Positions 39,629 through 48,812 of a stretch of DNA of 64,000 bases are shown in pieces. The first letter of the stretch is position 1, and each line of letters opens with the position of its first letter. The DNA is from Lentimicrobium sp. L6. GTDB lineage: Bacteria; Bacteroidota; Bacteroidia; Bacteroidales; UBA12170. Under the pieces are notes generated by a model. The model saw only the letters and a list, made by a program, of their open reading frames with translations. It did not search any database and was not told the DNA's origin. The position numbers and the translations under genes were made by a program. The DNA is taken from assembly GCF_013166655.1 (NCBI RefSeq), contig NZ_JABKCA010000009.1:16638-80637 (forward strand), in the 5' to 3' direction.

Positions 39629-40000
39629 TTATTGTTTTTCTGTTGATTTCGTATCCTTTTTTGTGACTTTTTCATCACTTTCATTTGTCTCAGTATCTTT
39701 GGCCTGATTCTCTTCTTGATTTAAATCGTCAAGAGTAGATTTCATGGCTTTGTGAGCATTTTCGCTAAAGGCAGTAGCCGAATTATAAGCCGATTTAAAA
39801 GGTTTTTGAATTTCGCCAGTTTCCTTATTGATTTCTCTTTTGATATCGTCAGTAGCATTTCTAATATATCGCATGACTTGTCCAGCTTTTTTAGCGAATT
39901 CTGGAATCTTTTTCGGACCAAGAACTATCAATATCACCAATAAGATGATAAGAATTTCTCCTCCTCCAAAATCTAAAAATAAAAGTGCACTTGGCATCAT
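39629..40000 (-). CDS. tatA: Twin-arginine translocase subunit TatA/E
   Basis: Membrane component of the Tat export pathway for folded proteins. The N-terminal membrane helix GGGEILIILLVILIVLGPKK ends in the Gly-Pro hinge that precedes the amphipathic helix (IPEFAKKAGQVMRYIRNA). A long charged Glu/Lys/Thr tail (to 123 aa) is typical of Bacteroidota TatA. The motif reads as TatA/E or TatB; only the generic symbol is justified. No tatC is in the window. It sits between secDF and the OmpA-like gene. Confidence 0.88.
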   Translation of the reverse strand: MMPSALLFLDFGGGEILIILLVILIVLGPKKIPEFAKKAGQVMRYIRNATDDIKREINKETGEIQKPFKSAYNSATAFSENAHKAMKSTLDDLNQEENQAKDTETNESDEKVTKKDTKSTEKQ

Positions 40001-40030
40001 TGTTTCAAATGTTTTTGCAAAAATAGAAAA

Positions 40031-40059
40031 AGTCCCGACAAACAGCCGGGACTTTTTTA
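40031..40059 (-). terminator. Bidirectional-type terminator after secDF
   Basis: Stem AGTCCCG (40031-40037) / CGGGACT (40047-40053) with a 9-nt loop and A/T runs on both sides (T-run after 40053; AAAA before 40031). On the minus strand it follows the secDF stop at 40080 and precedes tatA, so it should end the secDF message. Confidence 0.82.
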
Positions 40060-40079
40060 TATATCAAATAGCAATTTGA

Positions 40080-43000
40080 TTATTTTTTCGTTTTGCTATC
40101 TTTTTCTGCTATTAATTTATCTCCACCTAATAAATCATAAGAGATAGGACTAGCTGTGAAAAGAGAAGAGTATGTACCTACTAGAACCCCTACAAGAAGA
40201 GCAAAGGTAAATCCTCTAATAATTTCACCACCAAAGATAAAGATAGCCAATAATACTAATAATGTAGTACCAGAAGTATTAATGGTACGAGCTAAAGTAC
40301 TATTCAAGGCATCGTTAATATTATCTTTGAGAGGAGTCTTTTTGTGTAGTCCAACGAACTCACGAATACGGTCAAAGATAATTACGGTATCGTTAATTGA
40401 GTAACCAATGATAGTAAGAATCGCCGCGATGAATGCTTGGTCCATTTCCATACTAAATGGTAGTAATCCCCAGAACATAGAGAATATACCTAAAGTAATA
40501 ATAGTATCGTGGAAAAGAGCAGCAACACCACCTAGACCATATTGCCATTTCTTAAATCTGATAGCAATATATCCGAAGATAATGATTAATGAGAAGATAA
40601 TAGCCATGAATGCTCCACGGATAATCTCATCAACAATAGTAGGTCCTACTTTTTGAGAACTTAAAATACCTACCATTTGTTCACTATCAGTATCACCTGC
40701 AAATTGTGCATATGTAATTTCGTGCCCAATAAATCCTTTTAAAGCTGTATATAATTTGTTCTGAATAATTTCATCAACGTTGTCACTGTTATCATCAATT
40801 AAATATTGAGTAGTAATCTTAACTTGGCTATCAGCACCGAATGTTTTAACTTCTGGAGTTTGTTCAAACTCTGTAGCTAAAGATTCGCGAATGTCAGTTG
40901 TGTTTACTGATTGGTCGAAACGCACGATATAAGTTCTACCTCCAGCAAAATCAACACCATAACTTAATCCACGTACTCCTAATGAACCAATACTTAATAC
41001 AATTAAGATACCAGAAATAACATATGCAATTTTTCTTTTAGCTAAGAAGTCAATCTTAGTATTCTTAAGGAAGTCTTTAGTTGCTTTAGTACTGAACTTA
41101 ACCACTTGGTTTTTATCTAATAAATTAGCAAAAACAATTCGAGTGATAAAGATTGCTGAGAATAAAGACGCAAAGATACCAATGATAAGAGTGGTTGCGA
41201 AACCTTGAATAGGACCAGAACCAAATGTATATAAAACAAAAGCAGTAAGCAATGTGGTTACGTTACCATCAATGATCGCAGAATAAGCATTTTTATATCC
41301 ATCTGTGATAGCTAAACGAATTCCTTTTCCAAGATTTACCTCTTCTTTAATACGTTCGAAGATAATCACGTTCGCATCCACAGCCATACCAATTGTTAGA
41401 ACAATACCGGCAATACCAGGAAGTGTTAATACTGCTCCAAGAGAAGCCAAAACCCCGAAGATGAATAGAAGATTAATGATTAGGGCTAAATCCGCTACCC
41501 AACCAGCTCTGCTATAAAAGAAAATCATATAAGCCAATACAAGCATAAAGGCAATCACGAATGACCAAAGACCCGAGCTAATAGCTTCTTGACCTAAAGA
41601 AGGACCTACTACTTCTTCCTGAACAATACGAGCAGGAGCAGGTAATTTACCAGCTTTAAGAATGTTTGCAATATCCTGTGCTTCATCTACTGTCATTCCA
41701 CCACCAGAGATAGAAGAGCGTCCACCCGCGATTTCAGAATTAACATTAGGGAAACTATAAATAAATCCGTCAAGCGCAATTGCAATCTGACGTCCAATAT
41801 TTTCACCAGTTAATCTTTTCCATGTTAAAGCACCTTCAGCATTCATACTCATTGAAACTTCAACTTGTCCGGTTGGACTAAAGTCTTGAGAAGCATCAAC
41901 AATTACGTCACCACCAAGAGCAGGTTCTCCATCGCGAGATGTTACTTTAATAGCAACCAATCGGTGAATGTCAGAACCTTTTTCAACTGGATTGATAGTC
42001 CACATGAAACGTACATTATTTGGGAAAATGCTTTTTGTCATTTTCAACATGGCGTTTACACGAGAAGTATCTTTAACTGAAGCATAACCAACACTAGCAC
42101 CTTTGGCAGGATAAACCTGACCAGAATTAGGGTCTTGTTGGAAGTTAGGCTGTAGATATTCGTAAATTGGATTGTTTTCGTAGAACTGATTTGCAGCTAA
42201 TTCTTCGTCAATAGCTGTTGTATCTGATTCAATCTCGTCCATTAAAGAATTACCTTCAGCAGCATCAGCAGTGGCTGTTTCAACCTCAGCAGCTGTTTCA
42301 GCTGCAGTTTCTTCATTAACGATTTCGGCAGCTTTATCTTCAGCTACTTTTTCTAAAACTTTATTAGCAGCATTCTTTTGGGCTAATGTTTGGTTAGCTT
42401 GAGCAAAATAAGCAACTACTTCAGAAAATTCCCAAGTTTCCCAGAACTCTAGTTGAGCAGTACCCTGAAGAAGTTTTCTTACACGGTCTGGATCTTTAAT
42501 GCCAGGAAGTTCAACTAAGATACGGCCTTTGGTTGCTAATTGCTGGATATTAGGTTGAGAAACACCGAATCTGTTGATACGAGTGTTTAAGATGTTGAAA
42601 GTACGGTCGATTGCACCGTCAACTTCACCTTCTAAAACAGCAAATACTTCGTCGTTAGTTGAGTTATAATTGATTTTGTCTTTTAAATCAATTGTACTAA
42701 ATACTGTAGCAAGGCTAAAGTTTGGATCTACTTCGTTAATAGATTGACGAAATAAATTCAAGAAAGCGTCATCAGTACTTTTTTGCATTTCACGAGCCAT
42801 ATCAATGGCTTTTCTAAAAGTAACGTTTTTACTTTTACCCGATAAAGCAACAATGATGTCTGGAACAGAAACTTCTAAAGTTACGTTCATACCACCTTTA
42901 AGGTCAAGACCTAAGTTGATTTCTCTTTCTTTTACTTCCTTGTAGGTGTATTCTCTTATTAAAATATTGAATACTACCTCGTTTTGTAGAGAGTCAAGGT

Positions 43001-43220
43001 AAAATTTCTCTCTTGCTTTTGAGATAGAATCAAAAAGCATCCCTTCTTTCAGGGCGTTCCCGTTTGCTAAAACATTTGCCATTTCAACGGCTTCTGGTGC
43101 GCTAGCGTATTCAACAGCATTGCTTTCAGCTTTTCTTGCGAAGAAGGTAAAAGACAACTGGAATATACAAACTGCGGCAAAAACGATGGCAAATAGACGT
43201 ATAGCTCCTTTGTTTTGCAT
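40080..43220 (-). CDS. secDF: Protein translocase SecDF fusion
   Basis: Inner-membrane, proton-driven enhancer of Sec export, as the Bacteroidota single-chain SecD-SecF. N-terminal helix (about 8-27). The SecD signature INLGLDLKGGMNVTLEV is at about 101-117. An Ala/Glu-rich acidic insert (about 285-345) lies in the first periplasmic domain. The SecD membrane bundle has GMAVDANVIIFERIKEE. SecF follows from about 730, with GLSYGVDFAGGRTYIV and TIIGYSINDTVIIFDRIRE. The twelve-helix layout fits. It is 1046 aa, the usual size. It is monocistronic between two terminators. Confidence 0.96.
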   Translation of the reverse strand: MQNKGAIRLFAIVFAAVCIFQLSFTFFARKAESNAVEYASAPEAVEMANVLANGNALKEGMLFDSISKAREKFYLDSLQNEVVFNILIREYTYKEVKEREINLGLDLKGGMNVTLEVSVPDIIVALSGKSKNVTFRKAIDMAREMQKSTDDAFLNLFRQSINEVDPNFSLATVFSTIDLKDKINYNSTNDEVFAVLEGEVDGAIDRTFNILNTRINRFGVSQPNIQQLATKGRILVELPGIKDPDRVRKLLQGTAQLEFWETWEFSEVVAYFAQANQTLAQKNAANKVLEKVAEDKAAEIVNEETAAETAAEVETATADAAEGNSLMDEIESDTTAIDEELAANQFYENNPIYEYLQPNFQQDPNSGQVYPAKGASVGYASVKDTSRVNAMLKMTKSIFPNNVRFMWTINPVEKGSDIHRLVAIKVTSRDGEPALGGDVIVDASQDFSPTGQVEVSMSMNAEGALTWKRLTGENIGRQIAIALDGFIYSFPNVNSEIAGGRSSISGGGMTVDEAQDIANILKAGKLPAPARIVQEEVVGPSLGQEAISSGLWSFVIAFMLVLAYMIFFYSRAGWVADLALIINLLFIFGVLASLGAVLTLPGIAGIVLTIGMAVDANVIIFERIKEEVNLGKGIRLAITDGYKNAYSAIIDGNVTTLLTAFVLYTFGSGPIQGFATTLIIGIFASLFSAIFITRIVFANLLDKNQVVKFSTKATKDFLKNTKIDFLAKRKIAYVISGILIVLSIGSLGVRGLSYGVDFAGGRTYIVRFDQSVNTTDIRESLATEFEQTPEVKTFGADSQVKITTQYLIDDNSDNVDEIIQNKLYTALKGFIGHEITYAQFAGDTDSEQMVGILSSQKVGPTIVDEIIRGAFMAIIFSLIIIFGYIAIRFKKWQYGLGGVAALFHDTIITLGIFSMFWGLLPFSMEMDQAFIAAILTIIGYSINDTVIIFDRIREFVGLHKKTPLKDNINDALNSTLARTINTSGTTLLVLLAIFIFGGEIIRGFTFALLVGVLVGTYSSLFTASPISYDLLGGDKLIAEKDSKTKK

Positions 43221-43259
43221 GTGTTTAGAGTTTTATTATAATCCTAATTTTTCAAGGCG

Positions 43260-43267
43260 CAAAAATA
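43260..43267 (-). promoter_or_regulatory. Candidate -7 box of secDF
   Basis: On the minus strand TATTTTTG matches TAnnTTTG. It lies 40 bp before the secDF ATG at 43220. A T-rich run lies at the -33 distance but no strict TTTG. Confidence 0.35.
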
Positions 43268-43431
43268 GGATAATATTTTGTCTTTAAAAAATTAATTAGA
43301 GAAAGAAATTAACAGTGCTTAAAATGAGTGTGTTATTTGATTTTTAAAGGCTTGATTTGGGTCTTGATTCATTTTTTTTCGCTATTTTTTCTGTCGCTAA
43401 CCTATGGTATGTGTATCTTGAGAATTAGTAT

Positions 43432-43462
43432 TAAAAAATGCCGGAATTGAATTATTCCGGCA
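43432..43462 (-). terminator. Rho-independent terminator after the T9SS-type cargo gene
   Basis: A perfect 9-bp stem TGCCGGAAT (43439-43447) / ATTCCGGCA (43454-43462) with loop TGAATT. On the minus strand it is followed by six T. It lies 23 bp beyond the stop codon of the three-gene surface-protein unit. Confidence 0.88.
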
Positions 43463-43484
43463 TTAAAAACTCAATATAATAATG

Positions 43485-45044
43485 CTATTTAAGTTTGATG
43501 ATTTTTTGTTGGAAGCTTTGCTTGGTGTAAATACATTCTATGATTAAAATTTGATTTTGAAATGGGTTTTTAATTATAGTTTCTGGCTCAGCTGCTGAGT
43601 TTTGCTGAGATAATAAGCGCCCATTAATATCAAAGATTTTGACCTGTTTCGTTTGGTTTTTAAGCACCCCTTTAGAATTGATATAGATTTGTTTATCCCA
43701 TGAGTATATCTGAACATTTGATAGTTCAGAACCAAGGTCGTTGGTATTCACTGTTTGGTTGATATGAAGCAGAAACCTTAAAGATTCATCCTCTGGACTG
43801 CTCTGGAATTCAACACTGGAGAAATCTTCTATTGGATACCAAATTCCAGTGAGTAAATCCTCGAGTAGTAAATCTTTATCCCCAAATCCTTGGAATTCGA
43901 CTAATGATAGTTCATGTGTTCCGGCTATTCCAGCTAAAAAATGTATAGGGATAATTTTTGCTGTTTCCAGAGGTTCCTCTATCATATTTATGCTTAATTG
44001 GTCCTCGTTTTGCACAGAATAAAATTGAGGAACTTCTTCGAAATGGAAGAGTTTTGAAACATCAATTCCATTATCAAAGTCATCGGAGGAATCCCATTGG
44101 TAACCTAGCCAAATCTCATCTTCTAGGGTGTCTTGTTTGACATGGAAAACCAAATAACTCACTTCGCTATCTATTGCATTTTCTGATTTGTAAAATTCGT
44201 TTGCGGCATGTCTTCTAGCTTGCTTGGGAATTGTAATGCTAGCCTCCTCCGTTCGTGTTTTAATTAAAAACCCTTGTCCCATTGGAATAATCCCTTCTGT
44301 AAGTGAACCATAACCAGAAGAATTTCTATACCTGAATCTTCTTTTTCTACCATCATAAACCCAAACGCTGTGTTCCATATTAGATACTTCAATACTCTCA
44401 TCGTCCCAATCAATGGCTGATGCGTAGGGATTGGCAATTAAATTGAAGCCTCTATGTTGATGTTGTAAAGCTGGAATTGAATTATGATCCAATTCAAGAT
44501 CCTCGGCAAAAAGCTCACCTTGAAAACTTGGTGTTACTCCTTGGCTTGAACTGGAACCAATATAATATCGATATCCTGCACCATTTATCAACTCATGGTT
44601 GCCGTCATTAATAATTTGATAATTTGAGGAGGCTTCATTAAAAGAATAGACTTGGGTAAAAGGGTCTCCTCCGAAATCTAATACTTCTCTGAGTTCACCA
44701 GTAACTGGAGCTCCAATAAAGTGTGTGCTTCGGTTTCTCATAAACCTGTTCACGGTAGCTGGAGCATTACCCATTTCTTGTATGAGAGAGCCTGTGTTGT
44801 CTAAATCCGAAGTGATGATAATACCTTGATAGCTATTCTCATTTGATAATTCTCCATCGATGCTTAACATACCTTCAATAATGACTGAGGCGTTATTTTG
44901 AATTTGTAAATCATTTTTTACAATAAGATGAGTTCCTTTTTTGAGCTTTAGTTTAGCTCCGTTTTTTATGACTCCATCGGCAGAGACGGTGCTCCAAAAG
45001 AGGAGTAGACTCATAGCCAAGAGGGTTTTTGTTGTGCTTTTCAT
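43485..45044 (-). CDS. Secreted protein with T9SS type-A-like C-terminal sorting domain
   Basis: Probable cell-surface protein exported by the type IX system. Signal peptide ends STVSADG. An N-terminal beta-solenoid-like piece follows (KLKLKKGTHLIVKNDLQIQ ... SVIIEG). The middle contains motifs common in long Bacteroidota surface proteins (RFMRNRSTHFIGAPV, GFNLIANPYASAIDWD, GQGFLIKT). The last about 75 residues look like a type-A sorting domain: VQIYSWDKQIYINS, KQVKIFDINGRLLSQQ and a strand-ending Lys (KIIKLK). It is 519 aa. It follows the head-repeat gene by 14 bp and shares its terminator. Confidence 0.82.
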   Translation of the reverse strand: MKSTTKTLLAMSLLLFWSTVSADGVIKNGAKLKLKKGTHLIVKNDLQIQNNASVIIEGMLSIDGELSNENSYQGIIITSDLDNTGSLIQEMGNAPATVNRFMRNRSTHFIGAPVTGELREVLDFGGDPFTQVYSFNEASSNYQIINDGNHELINGAGYRYYIGSSSSQGVTPSFQGELFAEDLELDHNSIPALQHQHRGFNLIANPYASAIDWDDESIEVSNMEHSVWVYDGRKRRFRYRNSSGYGSLTEGIIPMGQGFLIKTRTEEASITIPKQARRHAANEFYKSENAIDSEVSYLVFHVKQDTLEDEIWLGYQWDSSDDFDNGIDVSKLFHFEEVPQFYSVQNEDQLSINMIEEPLETAKIIPIHFLAGIAGTHELSLVEFQGFGDKDLLLEDLLTGIWYPIEDFSSVEFQSSPEDESLRFLLHINQTVNTNDLGSELSNVQIYSWDKQIYINSKGVLKNQTKQVKIFDINGRLLSQQNSAAEPETIIKNPFQNQILIIECIYTKQSFQQKIIKLK

Positions 45045-45058
45045 GATGGCTCCTTTGT

Positions 45059-48000
45059 TTAGTAATTTAATGATTGGTACTCATATTCTAAAGTGACAGT
45101 TAGTACTCCAAGTCCTCCCCAATTAGTTTCCTCCGGTGTCGTAATCATCCCTCGAAATCGTATAAAGTATACATAATCATTATCAATGGTAGGGTAATCA
45201 AAGTTATAAATGGAATAACTTGTTAACTCATTAGTATTGAAAGTAAAATTTGTCATACTTAGCTCGTCTCCTTCACCTATTAATTGAGTTGGCGTTTTTC
45301 GCATAAGTATGATATCAACATTTGTAGTAATACTGCCAGATATGTGAGTAGTCATTTTTGTGATGGTCACATTCTGAGGGAGCTTCACAGGAGCATATAA
45401 ATTAGCGTAGAGATAATCCACATAATGGGTTTCAATATATACTCCGCCGGCTCCGTAATTAACAGTAACACCATAGTCCTCGTTAAATGAAGTTTGAAAA
45501 TCTAAACCACTAAGTTGTAATTTCCCTGTTCTTACATTTTCGTAAGTTATGTTTTTGTTATCGCTGATAATGATATCATCGTGTGCTTCAATAGCCTTGT
45601 TTGCGATTATTTTCTCATTAGCAATTATATTTACACTCGTTTCTAGTTTATTATCATTAACCTTTAGAATATTGAAACTTCCATTTGCTACTTTAAATTC
45701 ACCATTTACTTCTAATTGATTTTGATCAAAATCACCATAGACTAGAGGAAAGTAGGTATTGCTATTATCGATATAAAGCTTGTTGCTTCCTGTTTCATTA
45801 TAACCGGCTTGATATCCTAAAAATACATTCCCTGAAGAGTTTGAACCGTAACTTCCGAAACCAGCTTCATATCCAATAGCAGTATTATTTGAACCAGACC
45901 CCGTATTGTATAATGCTCCTGAACCCATGGCTGTATTTCGAACACCATTGGTGTTTAATTCCATGCTCCCAGCTCCAAAAGCAGAGTTATGACTTCCGCT
46001 ATTGTTAGAGAATAGAGACAGTTTACCAAAAGCAGTGTTGTTAGCGCCAATTTGGTTGGAATTCAGAGCAGAAATACCCACCGCTGTATTATTATTACTT
46101 CCATTGTCAGCTGCACCAATGGTTCCGATATAGATACTTGAATTATCGTTTTTAGCATCGCTTAAATCATCTATAGAATTGGCTCCTGATTCCGATGTTT
46201 CCCAGCTTGCTTTACCTTCTTCATCGGAAACTAAAACTTTTCCTGGACCAGGATTACCACCGGTGATTTTCAGGGTGCCATTAATTTCAACTTCATCGGT
46301 GCTAAAATCACCACCAATAAGAGGTGTTGAAGAGGAGGTGTTTTCTATATAAAGCTTGTTGCTTTCTGTTTCGTTATAACCCGCCTTCTGACCAATGAAA
46401 ACACTTCCTGAGATATTGGTATTCTCGGTTCCTTTTCCTGCTTGATATCCTATTACTGTATTATAATTTCCTAAGCTATTATGGTAAAGGGCAGAGCCAC
46501 CAATGGCGATATTATTACTGCCTTGAGTGTTAGAATATAGGGATTTTAGACCCATGGCAGTGTTATTATCCCCGTAGGAATTATTCAGCATAGCTTCTTT
46601 ACCAAAGGCATTGTTTCCGCTACCGCCTGTATTACTCATTAATGATTGATAACCAAGCGCGGTATTGTAATTATTCACGGTTTCGTTTAGTCCTGAACTC
46701 TCACCAATAAAAACACTTGAGTATATGGTTTTTGCATCTTCAAGATCGTTTAGTTCATTAGGTCCAGAATTTTCAGATTCTTGCCAAGAGGCAAGTCCAT
46801 TAGCATCCGAAACTAATACTTTTCCTTCTCCAGGATTTCCACCTGAAATACGAATCTGCTCATTTACAGTAAGGTTTGTATTGATGATGGCACTATCATT
46901 CACTATTAAATTTTCATTTATAGTTAGATCTTTATTGATGATTCCGTTATTACTAACATTTATATCTTGATTGACATTGAGGCTATTTAGTGTATTGATA
47001 TCACCGTAACTAGTTATTTCTTCTTGGACTGTAAGCTCATCTAGAATTGTTAATTCACCATTGATCTTAACTTGATCTGTTTCGAAATCTCCGGCGATAA
47101 GTGGATTAGATGAGCTGGAATTTTCAATATACAGTTTGTTGCTGCCTTCTTCTTCCTTTCCGGCTTCATATCCAATAAAAACATTGCCTTCGCTGCTTTG
47201 TCCTGCATTTTGTCCAGCACCTGTTCCAATTGCGGTATTGTTATTTCCTGCTGTTTGCATCAAAAGGGCTCTGCTACCAATGGCTACATTTTCGGTTCCT
47301 GAAGTATTAATGGCCATTGCAGTAAAGCCTACCGCAGTATTATTTAAACCGACAGTATTGGAAGCCAAACTCATGGAGCCAATGGCTGTATTTTCACTAC
47401 CCACTTCATTATTGCTTAATGTTCCAAAGCCTACCGCTGTATTTGCTTCACCGCCATAATTATTTTTTAAACTCATCTGACCAAGGCCAGTATTTGAGAG
47501 TTCTCCGTTATCCAATATTCCTGATTCTGCTCCTAGAAAAAGGCTATTACTGCTTGTTTTAGCATCGCTAAGCTCGTTTAACTCATTGACTCCTGATGGA
47601 ATGGTCTCCCAAGAGGCTATTCCATTACCATCTGTTGTTAATACTTTGCCCTCCTCAGGGTTTCCTCCGGTAATTTGAAGTGTTCCATTTATTTTTAAAT
47701 GATCTTCTAAGAAATTGCCATGTATAAGTGGATTTTCAGTGGCTCCATTATCAATAATGAGCTGGTGGCTTTCGGTATTTCCAGAACCCGCTTCATTCCC
47801 AATAAAAATATTTCCTGAAGCATCGGAGGGCTCAGAAGTATAGCCTGCAAAATATCCAATAGCTACATTAGCATGAGCTTCTTCATGATTTCTCATGGCG
47901 CCCACTCCCAATGTGACATTATTATTTCCTGATATGTGTTGACCAGACATGTCGCCAATGAAAATGCTGGTGGTATTGGTTCTGGCATCCATTAAATCAT

Positions 48001-48301
48001 TTAAAGCAGTCACAATAGCTCCTGTCATCACTTCCCATTGATTGGTTGAGGTACTATAAAACCAAAAGCTGCTGTTGTCAATATCAAAAACCATCAAGCC
48101 ATTGGCTGGATTTGAAATGGCTTCTCTTTCTATCGCACTCATGCTAGGGATTAATAATCCTTTTTCGTTGCTAGATACATCGAGCATGGCTGATTCATGA
48201 GGGTCGTTTCCTTCGGTATTGATAGAAACTTGGGCTTGGCTTATTGATATAAAACCTAAGAATAACATTAAAAATAGTAATCGTGTTTTCATTTTGTTCA
48301 A
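45059..48301 (-). CDS. Exported protein built from YadA-head-like repeats
   Basis: Large surface or appendage-type protein. Signal peptide ends SISQAQ. After a phage-tail-fibre-like start (HESAMLDVSSNEKGLLIPSM) there are four long modules at about 98-237, 238-511, 513-706 and 708-870. Each contains strings of head repeats (NNTAIG, NTAVG, NVAIG), a KLYIENSSS/PLI-GDF segment and a GGNPGEGKVLVSD linker. Repeats of the [N]NTAxG type form left-handed beta-roll heads in trimeric adhesins. The C-terminal 200 residues are different beta-rich sequence. There is no YadA anchor or T9SS domain at the end. It is 1080 aa. How it stays at the surface is unclear. Confidence 0.75.
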   Translation of the reverse strand: MNKMKTRLLFLMLFLGFISISQAQVSINTEGNDPHESAMLDVSSNEKGLLIPSMSAIEREAISNPANGLMVFDIDNSSFWFYSTSTNQWEVMTGAIVTALNDLMDARTNTTSIFIGDMSGQHISGNNNVTLGVGAMRNHEEAHANVAIGYFAGYTSEPSDASGNIFIGNEAGSGNTESHQLIIDNGATENPLIHGNFLEDHLKINGTLQITGGNPEEGKVLTTDGNGIASWETIPSGVNELNELSDAKTSSNSLFLGAESGILDNGELSNTGLGQMSLKNNYGGEANTAVGFGTLSNNEVGSENTAIGSMSLASNTVGLNNTAVGFTAMAINTSGTENVAIGSRALLMQTAGNNNTAIGTGAGQNAGQSSEGNVFIGYEAGKEEEGSNKLYIENSSSSNPLIAGDFETDQVKINGELTILDELTVQEEITSYGDINTLNSLNVNQDINVSNNGIINKDLTINENLIVNDSAIINTNLTVNEQIRISGGNPGEGKVLVSDANGLASWQESENSGPNELNDLEDAKTIYSSVFIGESSGLNETVNNYNTALGYQSLMSNTGGSGNNAFGKEAMLNNSYGDNNTAMGLKSLYSNTQGSNNIAIGGSALYHNSLGNYNTVIGYQAGKGTENTNISGSVFIGQKAGYNETESNKLYIENTSSSTPLIGGDFSTDEVEINGTLKITGGNPGPGKVLVSDEEGKASWETSESGANSIDDLSDAKNDNSSIYIGTIGAADNGSNNNTAVGISALNSNQIGANNTAFGKLSLFSNNSGSHNSAFGAGSMELNTNGVRNTAMGSGALYNTGSGSNNTAIGYEAGFGSYGSNSSGNVFLGYQAGYNETGSNKLYIDNSNTYFPLVYGDFDQNQLEVNGEFKVANGSFNILKVNDNKLETSVNIIANEKIIANKAIEAHDDIIISDNKNITYENVRTGKLQLSGLDFQTSFNEDYGVTVNYGAGGVYIETHYVDYLYANLYAPVKLPQNVTITKMTTHISGSITTNVDIILMRKTPTQLIGEGDELSMTNFTFNTNELTSYSIYNFDYPTIDNDYVYFIRFRGMITTPEETNWGGLGVLTVTLEYEYQSLNY

Positions 48302-48328
48302 TTTTGAGTTTTTTATAAAAATTTGATT

Positions 48329-48556
48329 TTAAATTAGAATCTGCTTTTTCCAAGAGAAGTCTAACTCTTCAAAATGGATTGAATACGGTCCGCTTGGTAA
48401 TTCAATTTCCTGTGAGAGATAGTTGGTTTGTTCCATTTTGAATTGAGCCAAAACTCTTTCATTTTGATCAAGGATGCTGACAGTTCCATTTTGTACTATT
48501 TCTGCGGTCTGCAAAAACAGGGTGTTATTATGGGTATGTGTGAGAATGTGTTGCAT
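48329..48556 (-). CDS. 75-aa free-standing protein resembling a T9SS sorting domain
   Basis: Small protein whose sequence follows the strand pattern of a type-A C-terminal domain: GTVSILDQNERVLAQF, then SQEIELPSGPYSIHF and a Lys-ending strand (WKKQILI). This matches the v-IyD-G-v, l-GiYiv and kkiliq landmarks. There is no signal peptide, so on its face it cannot reach T9SS. ATG at 48556; 27 bp separate it from the head-repeat gene, so it starts that operon. It could be a cargo remnant, a cytoplasmic domain reusing the fold, or a regulator. A wrong start is unlikely because upstream frames close. Confidence 0.6.
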   Translation of the reverse strand: MQHILTHTHNNTLFLQTAEIVQNGTVSILDQNERVLAQFKMEQTNYLSQEIELPSGPYSIHFEELDFSWKKQILI

Positions 48557-48812
48557 ATTGTTTCATTGTTTTCGGCAAATGTATTTGATGGAGGATGGTT
48601 TAAGAAATAATTTGGGTAGATGATAGGTAGTCTGACCTGTTTGTTTAGGTAGAAATTAGGTAGAAAACGATGTGTGTTATGATTTTTAAATGTCTTATAA
48701 TCAGTGGTATGTGATTTTTTCTTATTCTTTTTTATTGTTAAGGTTTTCTGGCTCTCTTGGCATTTTAAATATACCTATATTTGAATTGAAATTATTAATT
48801 CATACCTCTATT

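Noticed and set aside
45059..48301. Repeats in this region as a CRISPR array
   Set aside because: They are protein-coding, of irregular length and in frame with head-repeat motifs, with no conserved spacer length.
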